13,446 nt of DNA, from positions 1-13,446 of the forward strand of contig JAJNBR010000041.1 of NCBI GenBank assembly GCA_021156265.1. The letters are read 5' to 3'. Positions 6,697 to 13,446 of this stretch are shown one piece after another. Every line of letters begins with the position of its first letter. The stretch's first letter is position 1. The stretch comes from Flavipsychrobacter sp. GTDB lineage: Bacteria > Bacteroidota > Bacteroidia > Chitinophagales > Chitinophagaceae. Position numbers and translations under genes: made by a program. A model generated the notes under the pieces. The model did not search any database. It saw nothing but the letters and a program-made list of their open reading frames with translations, and was not told the origin of the DNA.

Positions 6697-7440
6697 ATGC
6701 ATACCGATACGTCACAATGCCTCAACTGCGGTGCCGAATTGAAAGGTGCCTATTGCTACAAATGCGGCCAGAAGGCTTCAACGCACCGCTTTTCTGCTTC
6801 CCATTTCGTAGCGCACGAGATGGTGCATGGTATCTGGCATCTGGATAAAGGTGTTTTGCTAACGCTCAGGCATGTTCTGACACGTCCCGGTAAATTTACC
6901 CGGGAATACATAGCAGGTAAACGTGTCGGGCATTTTAGCCTGGTTACCCTGCTGGTTTTGTTGGTCGGATCTTGGCTTTTTGTGGTGGCGCCGCTGGTTA
7001 CCCGGCCTATCCATATCTATTTAGGCGATGAATCCGTACCCGGCATTGTTGAGTTCCTGGGCAAAACGGCTAAATGGGCGCTGCTCATTATAGTTCCGGT
7101 CATGGCTAAGTCCAGCAAAGACATTTTCAAAATGCTCAGGTACAACTATACAGAGCACCTGGTAATGAATGGTTTCTTTTACGCCGGCATGCTGTGCTTT
7201 TCGTTGGCTCTATCGCTACTCTATCACATCCCTGGCAGCAGCACCATGTACATTACCGGGATGCAATTGATCGTACTGATGACCTACGTGGCCATTGCCT
7301 ACCGGCAGGCCACCCGCCACGTATATGTGCCCGGGATGTTCGCACGGCTCATATCCCTGTTTTTCCTGAGCGTACTCGGTAACCTGATGTTTGTCTTTGC
7401 TGTTGCTGCTGTGCTCTTCTATCTGCAGAGCAAAATATAA
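6697..7440 (+). CDS. DUF3667 zinc-ribbon membrane protein
   Basis: This is a 247-residue protein. The N-terminus holds a zinc ribbon with two CxxC knuckles (Cys8-Cys11 and Cys20-Cys23: CLNCGAELKGAYCYKCGQK). A linker follows with the family phrase TRPGKFTREYIAGKRVGHFS, then hydrophobic segments at about 81-103, 122-137, 155-178, 185-203 and 215-243. The phrase YNYTEHLVMNGFFYAG is likewise typical of DUF3667, a family widespread in Bacteroidota with no known function. The zinc ribbon should face the cytoplasm and the rest sits in the inner membrane. The ATG at 6697 is immediately before the ribbon and gives the family's normal N-terminus. An upstream in-frame extension is not needed. Downstream, 117 bases separate it from the hydrolase gene, so shared transcription is possible but not shown. 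Confidence 0.85.
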   Translation: MHTDTSQCLNCGAELKGAYCYKCGQKASTHRFSASHFVAHEMVHGIWHLDKGVLLTLRHVLTRPGKFTREYIAGKRVGHFSLVTLLVLLVGSWLFVVAPLVTRPIHIYLGDESVPGIVEFLGKTAKWALLIIVPVMAKSSKDIFKMLRYNYTEHLVMNGFFYAGMLCFSLALSLLYHIPGSSTMYITGMQLIVLMTYVAIAYRQATRHVYVPGMFARLISLFFLSVLGNLMFVFAVAAVLFYLQSKI

Positions 7441-7557
7441 CGTGCCCAGTGTGAAAATGACAACAAAAAACAACAAAATCGGTCCGCAAAATTGAAAAGC
7501 TGCTTATAACCGCAAGTGTGGCACAAGTTTATAATCAGGATGGTAAAGCAGGATTAA

Positions 7558-8682
7558 ATGCCATTCGCAATATTATGGTTCTTACTGTTTGACCTGGCCT
7601 CGTTTGCGCTTGTGGCAGTCGATGGATACCTCTTTTACGAGTGGTATACCCACCGTAATATGACAAACCAGGTCTATCCCCTGACCTGCCTGTTTTGGGC
7701 AGCAGGCATAGCCGCTTTCATGTTGCTGGGCAAGTATCCGATAGCGCTGCTGCTTAGCAGGTGGCGAAAAAACGGCAGGCGACCTAACTTGTGGCGTACC
7801 CGCCAGCGCGACTACCTGCAGCGCCCCGACGGCACCAAAATACGCATCGACTATTACGGTCCGGAGGAGGGACAGCCGATCATACTTATACATGGCTGGA
7901 ATTCAGACAGCCGTGAGTGGTTTTATCAACGAAAGTTCTTTGAAAAAGACTATAGACTGATCTTTATCGATCTGCCCGGCCTGGGTAGGTCGTCACGACC
8001 CAAAAACAAAGACTTCTCGCTTACAAAAATGGCCAATGACCTGGACGCCGTCATCAAACATACAGGAGCACAAAAAGCGATCTTATGGGGTCACGGCATG
8101 GGGGGTATGATCATCCAGACCTACTGCGGAAGATTTATGAGCGCGCATCCTATTGAGATAAAGGCAGTGATCCTGCAGCACACAACATACATAAATCCGG
8201 TGCGTACCTCTCCCCTGAGCGGATTGATGACCATACTACGGCGGCCGGTATTGACGCCGATATGCTACTTACTCATTATCCTGTCACCCCTCTTCAGGGT
8301 ATGCAGATGGCTGAGTTTTTTGAATGGCACGCACCACCTGGCAATGCGGTTCCTGTATTTTACGGGCAGGCAAACCTGGCGTCAGCTGAATATGGCCTCT
8401 TTCCTTTCTGCTAAAACAGCTCCGTCAGTGTTTGCACGGGGCATGTTGGCTATGCTCCGATGGGGAGTTGAGGAATGGTTATACCGGATAAAAGTGCCGG
8501 CGCTGGTGGTAGCGGGCAACCGGGACCGGCTTACGAAACCTGAAGCCAGCCAGCACATCAGTCAGCAGGTAAGCAATGGCAGGCTATTCACCGTGCGCTC
8601 AGGTCATATGGGTCAAATGGAACGGCATGAAGACACTAACAATGCCGTATCTGAGTTTATCAGGATGCTTGATAATGAATAA
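7558..8682 (+). CDS. Membrane-anchored alpha/beta-hydrolase-fold protein lacking the nucleophile Ser
   Basis: This is a 374-residue protein. Two N-terminal membrane helices (about 4-26 and 43-67) are followed by an alpha/beta-hydrolase domain from about residue 85. Seen in order: the oxyanion-hole motif LIHGWNSD (His112-Gly113); FIDLPGLGRS (137-145); the nucleophile elbow WGHGMGG, in which the expected Ser of G-x-S-x-G is Gly180 (codon GGC at 8095-8097); a helical cap with a further hydrophobic stretch (about 232-247); the acid region VVAGNRDRLT (Asp323); and SGHMGQMERH (His350). Acid and base of the triad are thus kept but the nucleophile is missing, so ordinary esterase or lipase chemistry is not expected. 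It could be a binding protein, a nucleophile-independent enzyme, or the result of a base error (AGC to GGC is one transition). Its stop touches the next gene's start. Confidence 0.85.
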   Translation: MPFAILWFLLFDLASFALVAVDGYLFYEWYTHRNMTNQVYPLTCLFWAAGIAAFMLLGKYPIALLLSRWRKNGRRPNLWRTRQRDYLQRPDGTKIRIDYYGPEEGQPIILIHGWNSDSREWFYQRKFFEKDYRLIFIDLPGLGRSSRPKNKDFSLTKMANDLDAVIKHTGAQKAILWGHGMGGMIIQTYCGRFMSAHPIEIKAVILQHTTYINPVRTSPLSGLMTILRRPVLTPICYLLIILSPLFRVCRWLSFLNGTHHLAMRFLYFTGRQTWRQLNMASFLSAKTAPSVFARGMLAMLRWGVEEWLYRIKVPALVVAGNRDRLTKPEASQHISQQVSNGRLFTVRSGHMGQMERHEDTNNAVSEFIRMLDNE

Positions 8683-8685
8683 GTG

Positions 8686-9258
8686 ATGAATACACTATTT
8701 CCTGGTGAAAATAAGTGGCCTTCGGGATTTGTCTACTACCCGGACTTTATAGACAAGGCAGAAGAATTACGGCTATATGAAGAGTTACTAAAAACTGATC
8801 TGCATACCTTTTTATTCCAGGGTTTTGAAGCCAGGCGAAAGGTTGCCAGTTTTGGATACGATTATAGCTTTGACAAAAAGAAGCTGACCGAGGGCAAGCC
8901 GATACCCGAGGCGTTTCAGCCATTGATCGGGAAAGTGGCGATACAGATAGGAATTGATGCCGAAGACTTTAAAGAGATCCTATTGACCGAATACCCGGCG
9001 GGATCTGTCATTAACTGGCACCGCGATGCCCCACCCTTCGATCTTATAGCAGGCATCTCGTTAATGGCTGACTGTACCTTCCGGCTACGGCCACATGAGA
9101 AAGAGAAGCAAGGTCGCAGTTCTATCATCGCATTACCGGTGGCAAGAAGATCCCTATACGTCATTACAGGCACAGCTCGCAGCGATTGGCAACATAGCAT
9201 AGCACCCGTTAAGGCAACCCGCTACTCAATTACGCTACGCACGCTCAAAAGCAAATAG
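8686..9258 (+). CDS. AlkB-family Fe(II)/2-oxoglutarate-dependent dioxygenase
   Basis: This 190-residue protein has the double-stranded beta-helix signature of AlkB enzymes: INWHRD supplies iron ligands His112 and Asp114, SDWQHSI supplies His170, and ATRYSITLRTL contains the Arg pair (Arg179, Arg185) that binds 2-oxoglutarate. ARRKVASFGYDYSF at about 49-62 matches the substrate-lid region of the family. Members oxidatively remove alkyl groups from DNA or RNA bases, releasing formaldehyde and succinate; proteins of this subgroup are usually annotated as repair dioxygenases, though substrates vary. The protein is cytoplasmic, with no signal peptide. The hydrolase stop (8680-8682) is directly followed by GTG (8683) and ATG (8686), both in frame. 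I chose the ATG, but the GTG would add only one residue. This coupling implies co-transcription. A hairpin follows at 9266-9290. Confidence 0.88.
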   Translation: MNTLFPGENKWPSGFVYYPDFIDKAEELRLYEELLKTDLHTFLFQGFEARRKVASFGYDYSFDKKKLTEGKPIPEAFQPLIGKVAIQIGIDAEDFKEILLTEYPAGSVINWHRDAPPFDLIAGISLMADCTFRLRPHEKEKQGRSSIIALPVARRSLYVITGTARSDWQHSIAPVKATRYSITLRTLKSK

Positions 9259-9265
9259 TATGCAA

Positions 9266-9290
9266 AACGGGGATGCATAGCATCCCCGTT
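9266..9290. terminator. Bidirectional hairpin between convergent genes
   Basis: AACGGGGATGC (9266-9276) pairs perfectly with GCATCCCCGTT (9280-9290), leaving an ATA loop. It lies between the stops at 9258 (plus) and 9318 (minus). There is no T run on the plus strand; on the minus strand it is followed by TT directly. The position makes a terminator likely despite the weak tails. Confidence 0.6.
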
Positions 9291-9317
9291 GCAAACGAAA
9301 CAAAACACTACTCACTA

Positions 9318-9719
9318 TTAACCTTGTCTCAACCCTTTATTTTCAGCACGCTTATTCTTCATCTTATTCATTCGCTCAGCTTTCGTTGCCTGGTATTTTT
9401 TAAACTGTTCGGCTGAAAGAATAGATTTTAACCGTGCATCTTTTTGCTCATGCATCGCTTTGAATTTTTCCCTATTAGCTTCACGGGCTTCCCCTTTGGC
9501 AGCCTTCCTGTCTTTAGCCGATTGCAGATTCAATTCGTAGATCGCTTTTTTCTGATCAGCGGTAAGCTGCAACGCTTCCTGCATTCTTTCTGTTTGTTTC
9601 TGAGCCCTTTGCTCAGGTGTCATATTTGCATGTTTGCCCTTTCGATTATGTACATCCTGGGCCATCGCTACCGACTGCACACCGAGGAACAGGGCCATTG
9701 CTACAATAAGTTTCTTCAT
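9318..9719 (-). CDS. Small basic periplasmic helical protein (LTxxQ/Spy-like)
   Basis: This is a 133-residue protein. Residues 1-21 form a signal peptide ending AMAQ. The mature part is very rich in Lys, Arg, Glu, Ala and Gln, and predicts as long helices: MTPEQRAQKQTERMQEALQL, TADQKKAIYELNLQSAKDRK, a charged middle, and ILSAEQFKKYQATKAERMNK. The repeated 'LT..Q...i' and 'Ls..Q...y' units resemble the Spy/CpxP-type LTxxQ fold and related Bacteroidota periplasmic families. Spy-like proteins act as envelope chaperones or metal-linked stress proteins, but homology this weak only suggests that role. The start at 9719 begins the signal peptide. It is a single gene facing the AlkB operon across a hairpin and divergent from the small membrane-protein gene at 9843. 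Confidence 0.75.
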   Translation of the reverse strand: MKKLIVAMALFLGVQSVAMAQDVHNRKGKHANMTPEQRAQKQTERMQEALQLTADQKKAIYELNLQSAKDRKAAKGEAREANREKFKAMHEQKDARLKSILSAEQFKKYQATKAERMNKMKNKRAENKGLRQG

Positions 9720-9842
9720 CGATAATCAATTTATTATAAGACAAGCGATTACCGCTGAGGTTTAATATTCATGCTTTAAAATCTTGTTAATGGATGCGCA
9801 GCTGGCACCAGTTTTTTGGCCATACTGTAAAATTGAAAGACA

Positions 9843-10025
9843 ATGCGACCATTTTTTTCAACAGCAGCCGGGAAAACGCTATTAGCAGGTATTATAGTGG
9901 TCATTATTGGCGCTCTTGCGAAAGCAGCCAGCTGTCCGTATGATAATCCGATATTGATAGTCGGTGTAATACTCGCCGTCGTTGGCGGCATCATGTATGC
10001 TTCGGACCGGCGGGTAACAGACTAG
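9843..10025 (+). CDS. Small two-helix membrane protein
   Basis: This 60-residue hypothetical protein is not one I recognise. It has two hydrophobic segments, TLLAGIIVVIIGALAKA (about 12-28) and PILIVGVILAVVGGIMYA (about 36-53), joined by a short loop with one cysteine (ASCPYDN). It ends in a charged tail, SDRRVTD. Glycine spacing in both helices (GxxxxxG, GGIM) suggests packing of a helical hairpin. The ATG at 9843 follows an A-rich stretch; a weak -7-like TAAAATTG occurs at 9828-9835. The stop lies 18 bases before a hairpin that also serves the facing gene. Clean boundaries and membrane topology support a real gene, but size limits certainty. Confidence 0.6.
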   Translation: MRPFFSTAAGKTLLAGIIVVIIGALAKAASCPYDNPILIVGVILAVVGGIMYASDRRVTD

Positions 10026-10043
10026 AACAGTAACACAATTATA

Positions 10044-10071
10044 ACAAACGGTGCTATTGGGCACCGTTTGT
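10044..10071. terminator. Hairpin between convergent genes, overlapping the DUF4342 stop codon
   Basis: ACAAACGGTGC (10044-10054) pairs perfectly with GCACCGTTTGT (10061-10071) around a 6-base loop. It follows the stop at 10025 on the plus strand. On the minus strand the TAG of the DUF4342 gene (10054-10056) lies in the hairpin itself. There is no long T run on either side. Confidence 0.6.
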
Positions 10072-10326
10072 CGTATTGCTTTGTTTTGTTTCGTCGCGTT
10101 CAACAGCTATGGTGCATTCACCAACAAGCGCAGCTACAGCACCAACGGCCGCCAGTACCGGCGCCAGCAAAGCACCCACCACACCCACGGTTAGCGGAAA
10201 ACTCATCAGTTCTTTGCCGTTTTTGTCCTTAATGGTTATTTTACGAACATTCCCTTCGTCAATAAGTTCTCTCACCTTTTTCAAAAGGTTTTCTCCACTA
10301 ATATTGAATGATTCCTGGTTAGCCAT
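10054..10326 (-). CDS. DUF4342 family small protein
   Basis: This is a 90-residue protein. The first 45 residues read ESFNISGENLLKKVRELIDE, then GNVRKITIKDKNGKELMSFP, a compact alpha-beta unit matching DUF4342 ('...F.vsGeeLl.kvkelI.EGNvrri.ikn..G..l...P'). It continues into a single glycine/alanine-rich hydrophobic segment (LTVGVVGALLAPVLAAVGAVAALVGE, about 45-70) and the closing strand CTIAVER. The last 14 residues are polar. The function is unknown; the hydrophobic segment suggests membrane association. I start it at 10326 (MANQES) because the family begins there. An in-frame ATG at 10353 would add nine residues (MAFCFKKLT) without family support. It lies 56 bases after the cytochrome stop on the same strand and could be the last gene of that operon. 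Confidence 0.82.
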   Translation of the reverse strand: MANQESFNISGENLLKKVRELIDEGNVRKITIKDKNGKELMSFPLTVGVVGALLAPVLAAVGAVAALVGECTIAVERDETKQSNTTNGAQ

Positions 10327-10382
10327 GGTCAGTTTTTTAAAACAGAACGCCACAAAAAGCAGGCCGTGGAAAAGTGATAGGG

Positions 10383-11753
10383 TTACAGCGTCTTGAGATA
10401 TTCGATCACAGCATCACGCTCGCTATCAGAAAGAAAATCGCCGAAATAATGGCCAGCATTGCTGTAACCTTTCAGCGTCGTGTTATAGGTAACCTTTGTT
10501 ATAGGGGCGTCATAGTGCGTATACTTCCAACCCAGCGCTTTATAATCATATTCTGGCTTATTGAAATCGCGTTTCCAATACTTTGGACGAAGCTTGCTGT
10601 TCAACAGCGCTTCGATGGTTGGCACCGATGCGTTGTGCAGGTACGGCGCTGTTATCCATACGCCATCAAGTGGCGGTGCAATATATCCATTGAAAGGCAC
10701 TATGTACGGAGCATTGTCGCCCTTTGAGAACCAACTCTTGCTGAACCACTGTATAAAAGGTACATTCAATTGCACGCCCTCGGCCAGCATTGGATCAGTT
10801 TGAATGACGGAGGCTGGTATCAGCAAATTGGGATAGTATTCATCTGCACCGTACGTACCATGGCATTTACTGCAGTTTTCATTGAAAACCAGCCGACCTC
10901 CATCTGCCAGTTGCTTGCTTATCTCGTGAGGATATATGGGCGGGTTTAAAGAGCGTATGTAGGTAAGCACGTCTCCAAAGTGATTGCTCACCTCCCGGGC
11001 CTCTGACGAATCGGATACGGTAAGCAGGTTACTTAGCATCAGGTATTTGGCAAAGTCTCCTCTTGCAAAGCCATTGTAAAACATTGCATTTTTTTTCTTC
11101 ATCAGCCACCAGGCAGGAACATCGGTTGGAACAACCTCATCCGGAATTTTAAGCAAGGCGCTATCACTCCATTTCAAGGTTTGGGGATCACGGTGCGAGA
11201 CAAGAACAATTGCCAGTTTGTCAGCAGTATTGACGCCACGAACCTCTGTTTCCATGAGCGGGAAGGCGGTGGTGAACGAAGTAAAGAAAGCTTTGGCTGC
11301 GCTATATTGTCGGGGAGATACAGCTTTCATCAGCTTCAGTTGTTTACTGAAGTCTGCCTGTTTTGTATTACTGAAATCAAGTGAATTATTACCGAGGCCA
11401 ATTATAAGTTTCCCTTCGAACGTATGGGAGTGACATTGCATGCAGGTAGGGATCACCATGTCAACGCCTTTATGCCTTACAACATTATACCCATGGCCTA
11501 TAGTAGCATTTTTACCTGTACGATTTAGAAGGTTAGCCTCATTACTCCCGTTGATATACGTGTAGTATTTATACGGCACGCCACTCTTCAGGAAATCTCC
11601 GGTTATAAGGTATTCGTAACCCTTTGCTGAATCGCCGCTACGCTGCTTAGATACGGGAATGGCTACAGGTGTCAGTGCATCCTCGTTTCCAAGGCTGTAA
11701 ACGAGCGCTGCCGACAAAAGGAGAAAAGACAGTATTACAGCTATTCGCTTCAC
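10383..11753 (-). CDS. Di-haem c-type cytochrome, peroxidase/RoxA-like
   Basis: This is a 456-residue protein. The N-terminus MKRIAVILSFLLLSAALVYS is a signal peptide or membrane anchor, consistent with periplasmic haem attachment. Two CxxCH haem-c motifs are present: CMQCH (104-108) and CSKCH (294-298), about 190 residues apart. The C-terminal part contains APPLDGVWITAPYLHNASVP (360-379), a phrase shared by di-haem cytochrome c peroxidases, MauG relatives and RoxA-type rubber oxygenases. It ends with a cytochrome-like helix, SERDAVIEYLKTL. Likely electron transfer or peroxide/oxygen chemistry; the substrate is not readable. The start is uncertain: I use GTG at 11753, which opens the signal peptide. 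An ATG at 11834 would overlap the methyltransferase end by 55 bases and bury the signal. A weak -7-like TATCTTTA lies at 11772-11779. The gene is 26 bases downstream of the methyltransferase. Confidence 0.8.
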   Translation of the reverse strand: MKRIAVILSFLLLSAALVYSLGNEDALTPVAIPVSKQRSGDSAKGYEYLITGDFLKSGVPYKYYTYINGSNEANLLNRTGKNATIGHGYNVVRHKGVDMVIPTCMQCHSHTFEGKLIIGLGNNSLDFSNTKQADFSKQLKLMKAVSPRQYSAAKAFFTSFTTAFPLMETEVRGVNTADKLAIVLVSHRDPQTLKWSDSALLKIPDEVVPTDVPAWWLMKKKNAMFYNGFARGDFAKYLMLSNLLTVSDSSEAREVSNHFGDVLTYIRSLNPPIYPHEISKQLADGGRLVFNENCSKCHGTYGADEYYPNLLIPASVIQTDPMLAEGVQLNVPFIQWFSKSWFSKGDNAPYIVPFNGYIAPPLDGVWITAPYLHNASVPTIEALLNSKLRPKYWKRDFNKPEYDYKALGWKYTHYDAPITKVTYNTTLKGYSNAGHYFGDFLSDSERDAVIEYLKTL

Positions 11754-11779
11754 GAGTGATAAATATTCCCTTAAAGATA

Positions 11780-12946
11780 CTAAGTATCCGTGCGTCGTGT
11801 ACCTCCATACAGTTCGTACTCCAGCAATCGGCAATCGATAGTGCTGGTATAAAACTCAATGCGGCGGCTTGCTTTCAGACCTATTTTTTTAGCCAGTTCC
11901 AGGTTGCCTGTAAAAATATAGCCGTGGTAGCCCTTACATTTCTGCTTCATAAAATCGCCGATGCTGGAATAAGTTTCTTCCAGTTCCTGCACATCACCCA
12001 GTCGTTCGCCATACTCCGGATTGAGGTATACTACACCGCCACCTTCAGGTACGGGGGTCGCTTCAAAATCGCAAACCGAAAATTCGATCAGATCGGCGAC
12101 ACCAGCAGCCTGCGCATTTTTGAGCGCATTCTTTATGGCCACGTCGCTGTAGTCAGTTGCAATAATGCGAACGCCAGTATCCTCCATTATCTTTCTTTCC
12201 AGTTTGCCTCTTTCTTCAAGGTATACATTTTCATCATACCCCTGCAGATGCATAAATGCGTAATTAGTGCGAAACACACCGGGACGTGTGTCAGTAGCGA
12301 TGAGTGCCGCTTCTATGGCCACTGTCCCCGACCCGCACATCGGGTTTACAAACGGTAACTTTCTATCCCATTTGGTAGCCATAATGGTTGCCGCTGCCAA
12401 TGCTTCCAGCATGGGCGCCCTGCCCGGGATCTTCCGGTAACCATGCCTCGCAAGGGAATCGCCCGAGGTATCTACAAATATCTCTGCATGGTCATTCTTC
12501 CAGAATAAATGTATCACAGCGCCAGACAGCTCTGCGCCTGTAGACGGTCGTTTACCGGTTTTGTCACGCAGCCTGTCTACTATAGCATCTTTTACGCGCA
12601 GGTTGGCAAACATGCTGTTATTGATAGTATCATTCAACACATTGCTGGTCACGGAGAAGTAGCCACCCTCCGGCAAAATTGTTTCCCAGGGGTACCCTGA
12701 TAACCCCTGGTAAATGTCATCAGCATTATCTGCCTGAAACTGTTTTAAGCTGTACAACACCTGGCTGGCACATCGCAAATTAAGGTTTAGAGCGATGCAG
12801 TCGTTAATAGACGCGTTAATGCGTACGCCGGTGACAAAGGTCTCGTCGATCTCAAATCCCAACTCTTTAACCTCGGCTTCCACGTAAGGTGTAAGACGTT
12901 TGTGACAAGTGATCGTAACAGGTGCTGCAGTAGTGTATAAAGACAT
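11780..12946 (-). CDS. THUMP-domain SAM-dependent RNA methyltransferase (RlmL N-domain/YpsC-like)
   Basis: This is a 388-residue protein. Residues about 1-150 form the N-terminal ferredoxin-like and THUMP region (HKRLTPYVEAEVKELGFEID; RINASINDCIALNLNLRCAS), which binds structured RNA. DTSGDSLARHGYRK (160-173) leads into the Rossmann-type methyltransferase. Motif I is FVNPMCGSGTVAIEAALIA (around 199-217), and the SAM-ribose acid lies in IATDYS (Asp265). The catalytic motif, normally NPPY in N2-guanine methyltransferases, reads LNPEYGERLG (309-312 = NPEY). The closest known relatives methylate guanine N2 in 23S rRNA (RlmL G2445). The start at 12946 (MSLYTT) is chosen over the ATG at 12991, which overlaps the preceding gene's stop region and encodes a non-homologous hydrophobic stretch. 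It is cytoplasmic and lies 48 bases downstream of the lipid kinase gene. Confidence 0.88.
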   Translation of the reverse strand: MSLYTTAAPVTITCHKRLTPYVEAEVKELGFEIDETFVTGVRINASINDCIALNLNLRCASQVLYSLKQFQADNADDIYQGLSGYPWETILPEGGYFSVTSNVLNDTINNSMFANLRVKDAIVDRLRDKTGKRPSTGAELSGAVIHLFWKNDHAEIFVDTSGDSLARHGYRKIPGRAPMLEALAAATIMATKWDRKLPFVNPMCGSGTVAIEAALIATDTRPGVFRTNYAFMHLQGYDENVYLEERGKLERKIMEDTGVRIIATDYSDVAIKNALKNAQAAGVADLIEFSVCDFEATPVPEGGGVVYLNPEYGERLGDVQELEETYSSIGDFMKQKCKGYHGYIFTGNLELAKKIGLKASRRIEFYTSTIDCRLLEYELYGGTRRTDT

Positions 12947-12994
12947 AATCAGCGCAAAGGTAACTTGCAGGGCGCAACTTATTATCAACAAGGT

Positions 12995-13446
12995 TTAGAA
13001 CTCAATATCGGGAACGATGAACTCCAGTACATTTTTTTGCACCAACACTTCCACTTTGACAGGCTTCTCACCTTTCAGTATCTCATCATCAGCGTGCATA
13101 TGCATCCCGTCCCATTTGATTTTAATATCCCGGGCTTTGAGCGCGCTGAAACAAAATGCCGTTTCCTCGTCGGTCAATTTATCCTCGATGTAGCGTACCA
13201 GTTTGTCGCGCTGGTTTTCGGAAATGAGGACCACCTCGAACTCGCCATCTCCCGGGTCACCCATCGGGTTCAGGTCCAGATTGGGGCCGATAGAGCGAAT
13301 ATTCATTACCTCGACCAGAAGAAAATTTCCGGAGTGGTCTACCCCATCTATCTCAAGTTTGCAGGATCGCGCTTCATAGGTTTTCGCCAGCTCAAGCAGC
13401 ACATCGAGGGCGTTCGTGATATTTTCCTCAGGTGTATGTTCTTGCT
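12995..13446 (-). CDS. Diacylglycerol kinase-like lipid kinase, C-terminal part (5' partial)
   Basis: The frame is open to the window edge, so the N-terminal catalytic half is outside; about 149 residues are visible. A GTG at 13402 is an internal codon, not a start. The sequence runs KLEIDGVDHSGNFLLVEVMN, then IRSIGPNLDLNPMGDPGDGE and FEVVLIS, the C-terminal beta-sandwich signature of the DAGK/YegS/sphingosine-kinase family ('n....g..l.laP.a...DG.ldvvl'). It ends in a strand pair (EKPVKVEVLVQKNVLEFIVP). Family members phosphorylate diacylglycerol, sphingosine or related lipids at the inner membrane face using ATP. The exact substrate is unknown, and the GGDGT-type catalytic loop cannot be checked here. 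It is the first visible gene of the closely spaced minus-strand run. Confidence 0.75.
   Translation of the reverse strand, partial: QEHTPEENITNALDVLLELAKTYEARSCKLEIDGVDHSGNFLLVEVMNIRSIGPNLDLNPMGDPGDGEFEVVLISENQRDKLVRYIEDKLTDEETAFCFSALKARDIKIKWDGMHMHADDEILKGEKPVKVEVLVQKNVLEFIVPDIEF

Noticed and set aside
6539..6742. 67-codon plus-strand open frame linking the outer-membrane protein and DUF3667 genes
   Set aside because: It overlaps both real genes out of frame and has no domain or promoter of its own.
11669..12358. 229-codon plus-strand open frame across the cytochrome/methyltransferase junction
   Set aside because: It lies opposite two well-supported genes and has low-complexity Phe/Ile-rich content typical of a shadow frame.
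1..13446. CRISPR array, tRNA, rRNA or transposon
   Set aside because: No regularly spaced repeats, cloverleaf-like segments, rRNA-like stretches, transposase motifs or terminal inverted repeats were seen on either strand.

Overview
The window looks like ordinary chromosomal DNA of a Bacteroidota bacterium, probably from the Chitinophagaceae or a close relative. Four signs point that way: a surface protein opening with an FNYQGIARN motif, a TPR sensor protein with a QSHEVRG-type H-box, a DUF3667 zinc-ribbon membrane protein, and promoters fitting the Bacteroidota pattern TTG-N(19-21)-TAnnTTTG rather than the E. coli one. I see no rRNA, tRNA, CRISPR array, IS element or attachment site. No gap between genes exceeds 300 bases.

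Layout. Positions 2-739 (+) hold the end of a secreted surface protein. Next come a small ABM-fold protein (882-1145, +) and a convergent secreted zinc-dependent phospholipase C-like protein (1225-2664, -), separated by a perfect 17-bp bidirectional terminator. From 2830 to 7440 (+) lie an orphan terminase-small-subunit-like protein, a DUF2165 membrane protein, a TPR/transmembrane/DHp signalling protein without an ATPase domain, an outer-membrane beta-barrel protein and a DUF3667 protein. At 7558-9258 (+) a membrane-anchored alpha/beta-hydrolase-fold protein lacking its nucleophile serine abuts an AlkB-type dioxygenase gene. The basic periplasmic protein at 9318-9719 (-) and a 60-residue membrane protein (9843-10025, +) follow. 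The rest is on the minus strand: a lipid kinase C-terminus, a THUMP-type RNA methyltransferase and a di-haem cytochrome in one closely spaced run, followed by DUF4342.

How the genes fit together. Most are single-gene units of the cell envelope and general housekeeping. The two credible operons are hydrolase-AlkB (start and stop codons touch) and lipid kinase-methyltransferase-cytochrome (gaps of 48 and 26 bases), possibly with DUF4342 (56 bases further on). I found no defence island, biosynthetic cluster or other clearly new multi-gene system.

The points most worth a second look are: the Ser-to-Gly change in the hydrolase nucleophile elbow; three TTGTWACAA palindromes between the terminase-like gene and the DUF2165 gene, one overlapping a candidate -33 box; the orphan terminase-like gene itself; the histidine-kinase-like protein without a catalytic domain; and the NPEY motif in the methyltransferase. 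All product names rest on motif recognition by eye, without database searches.
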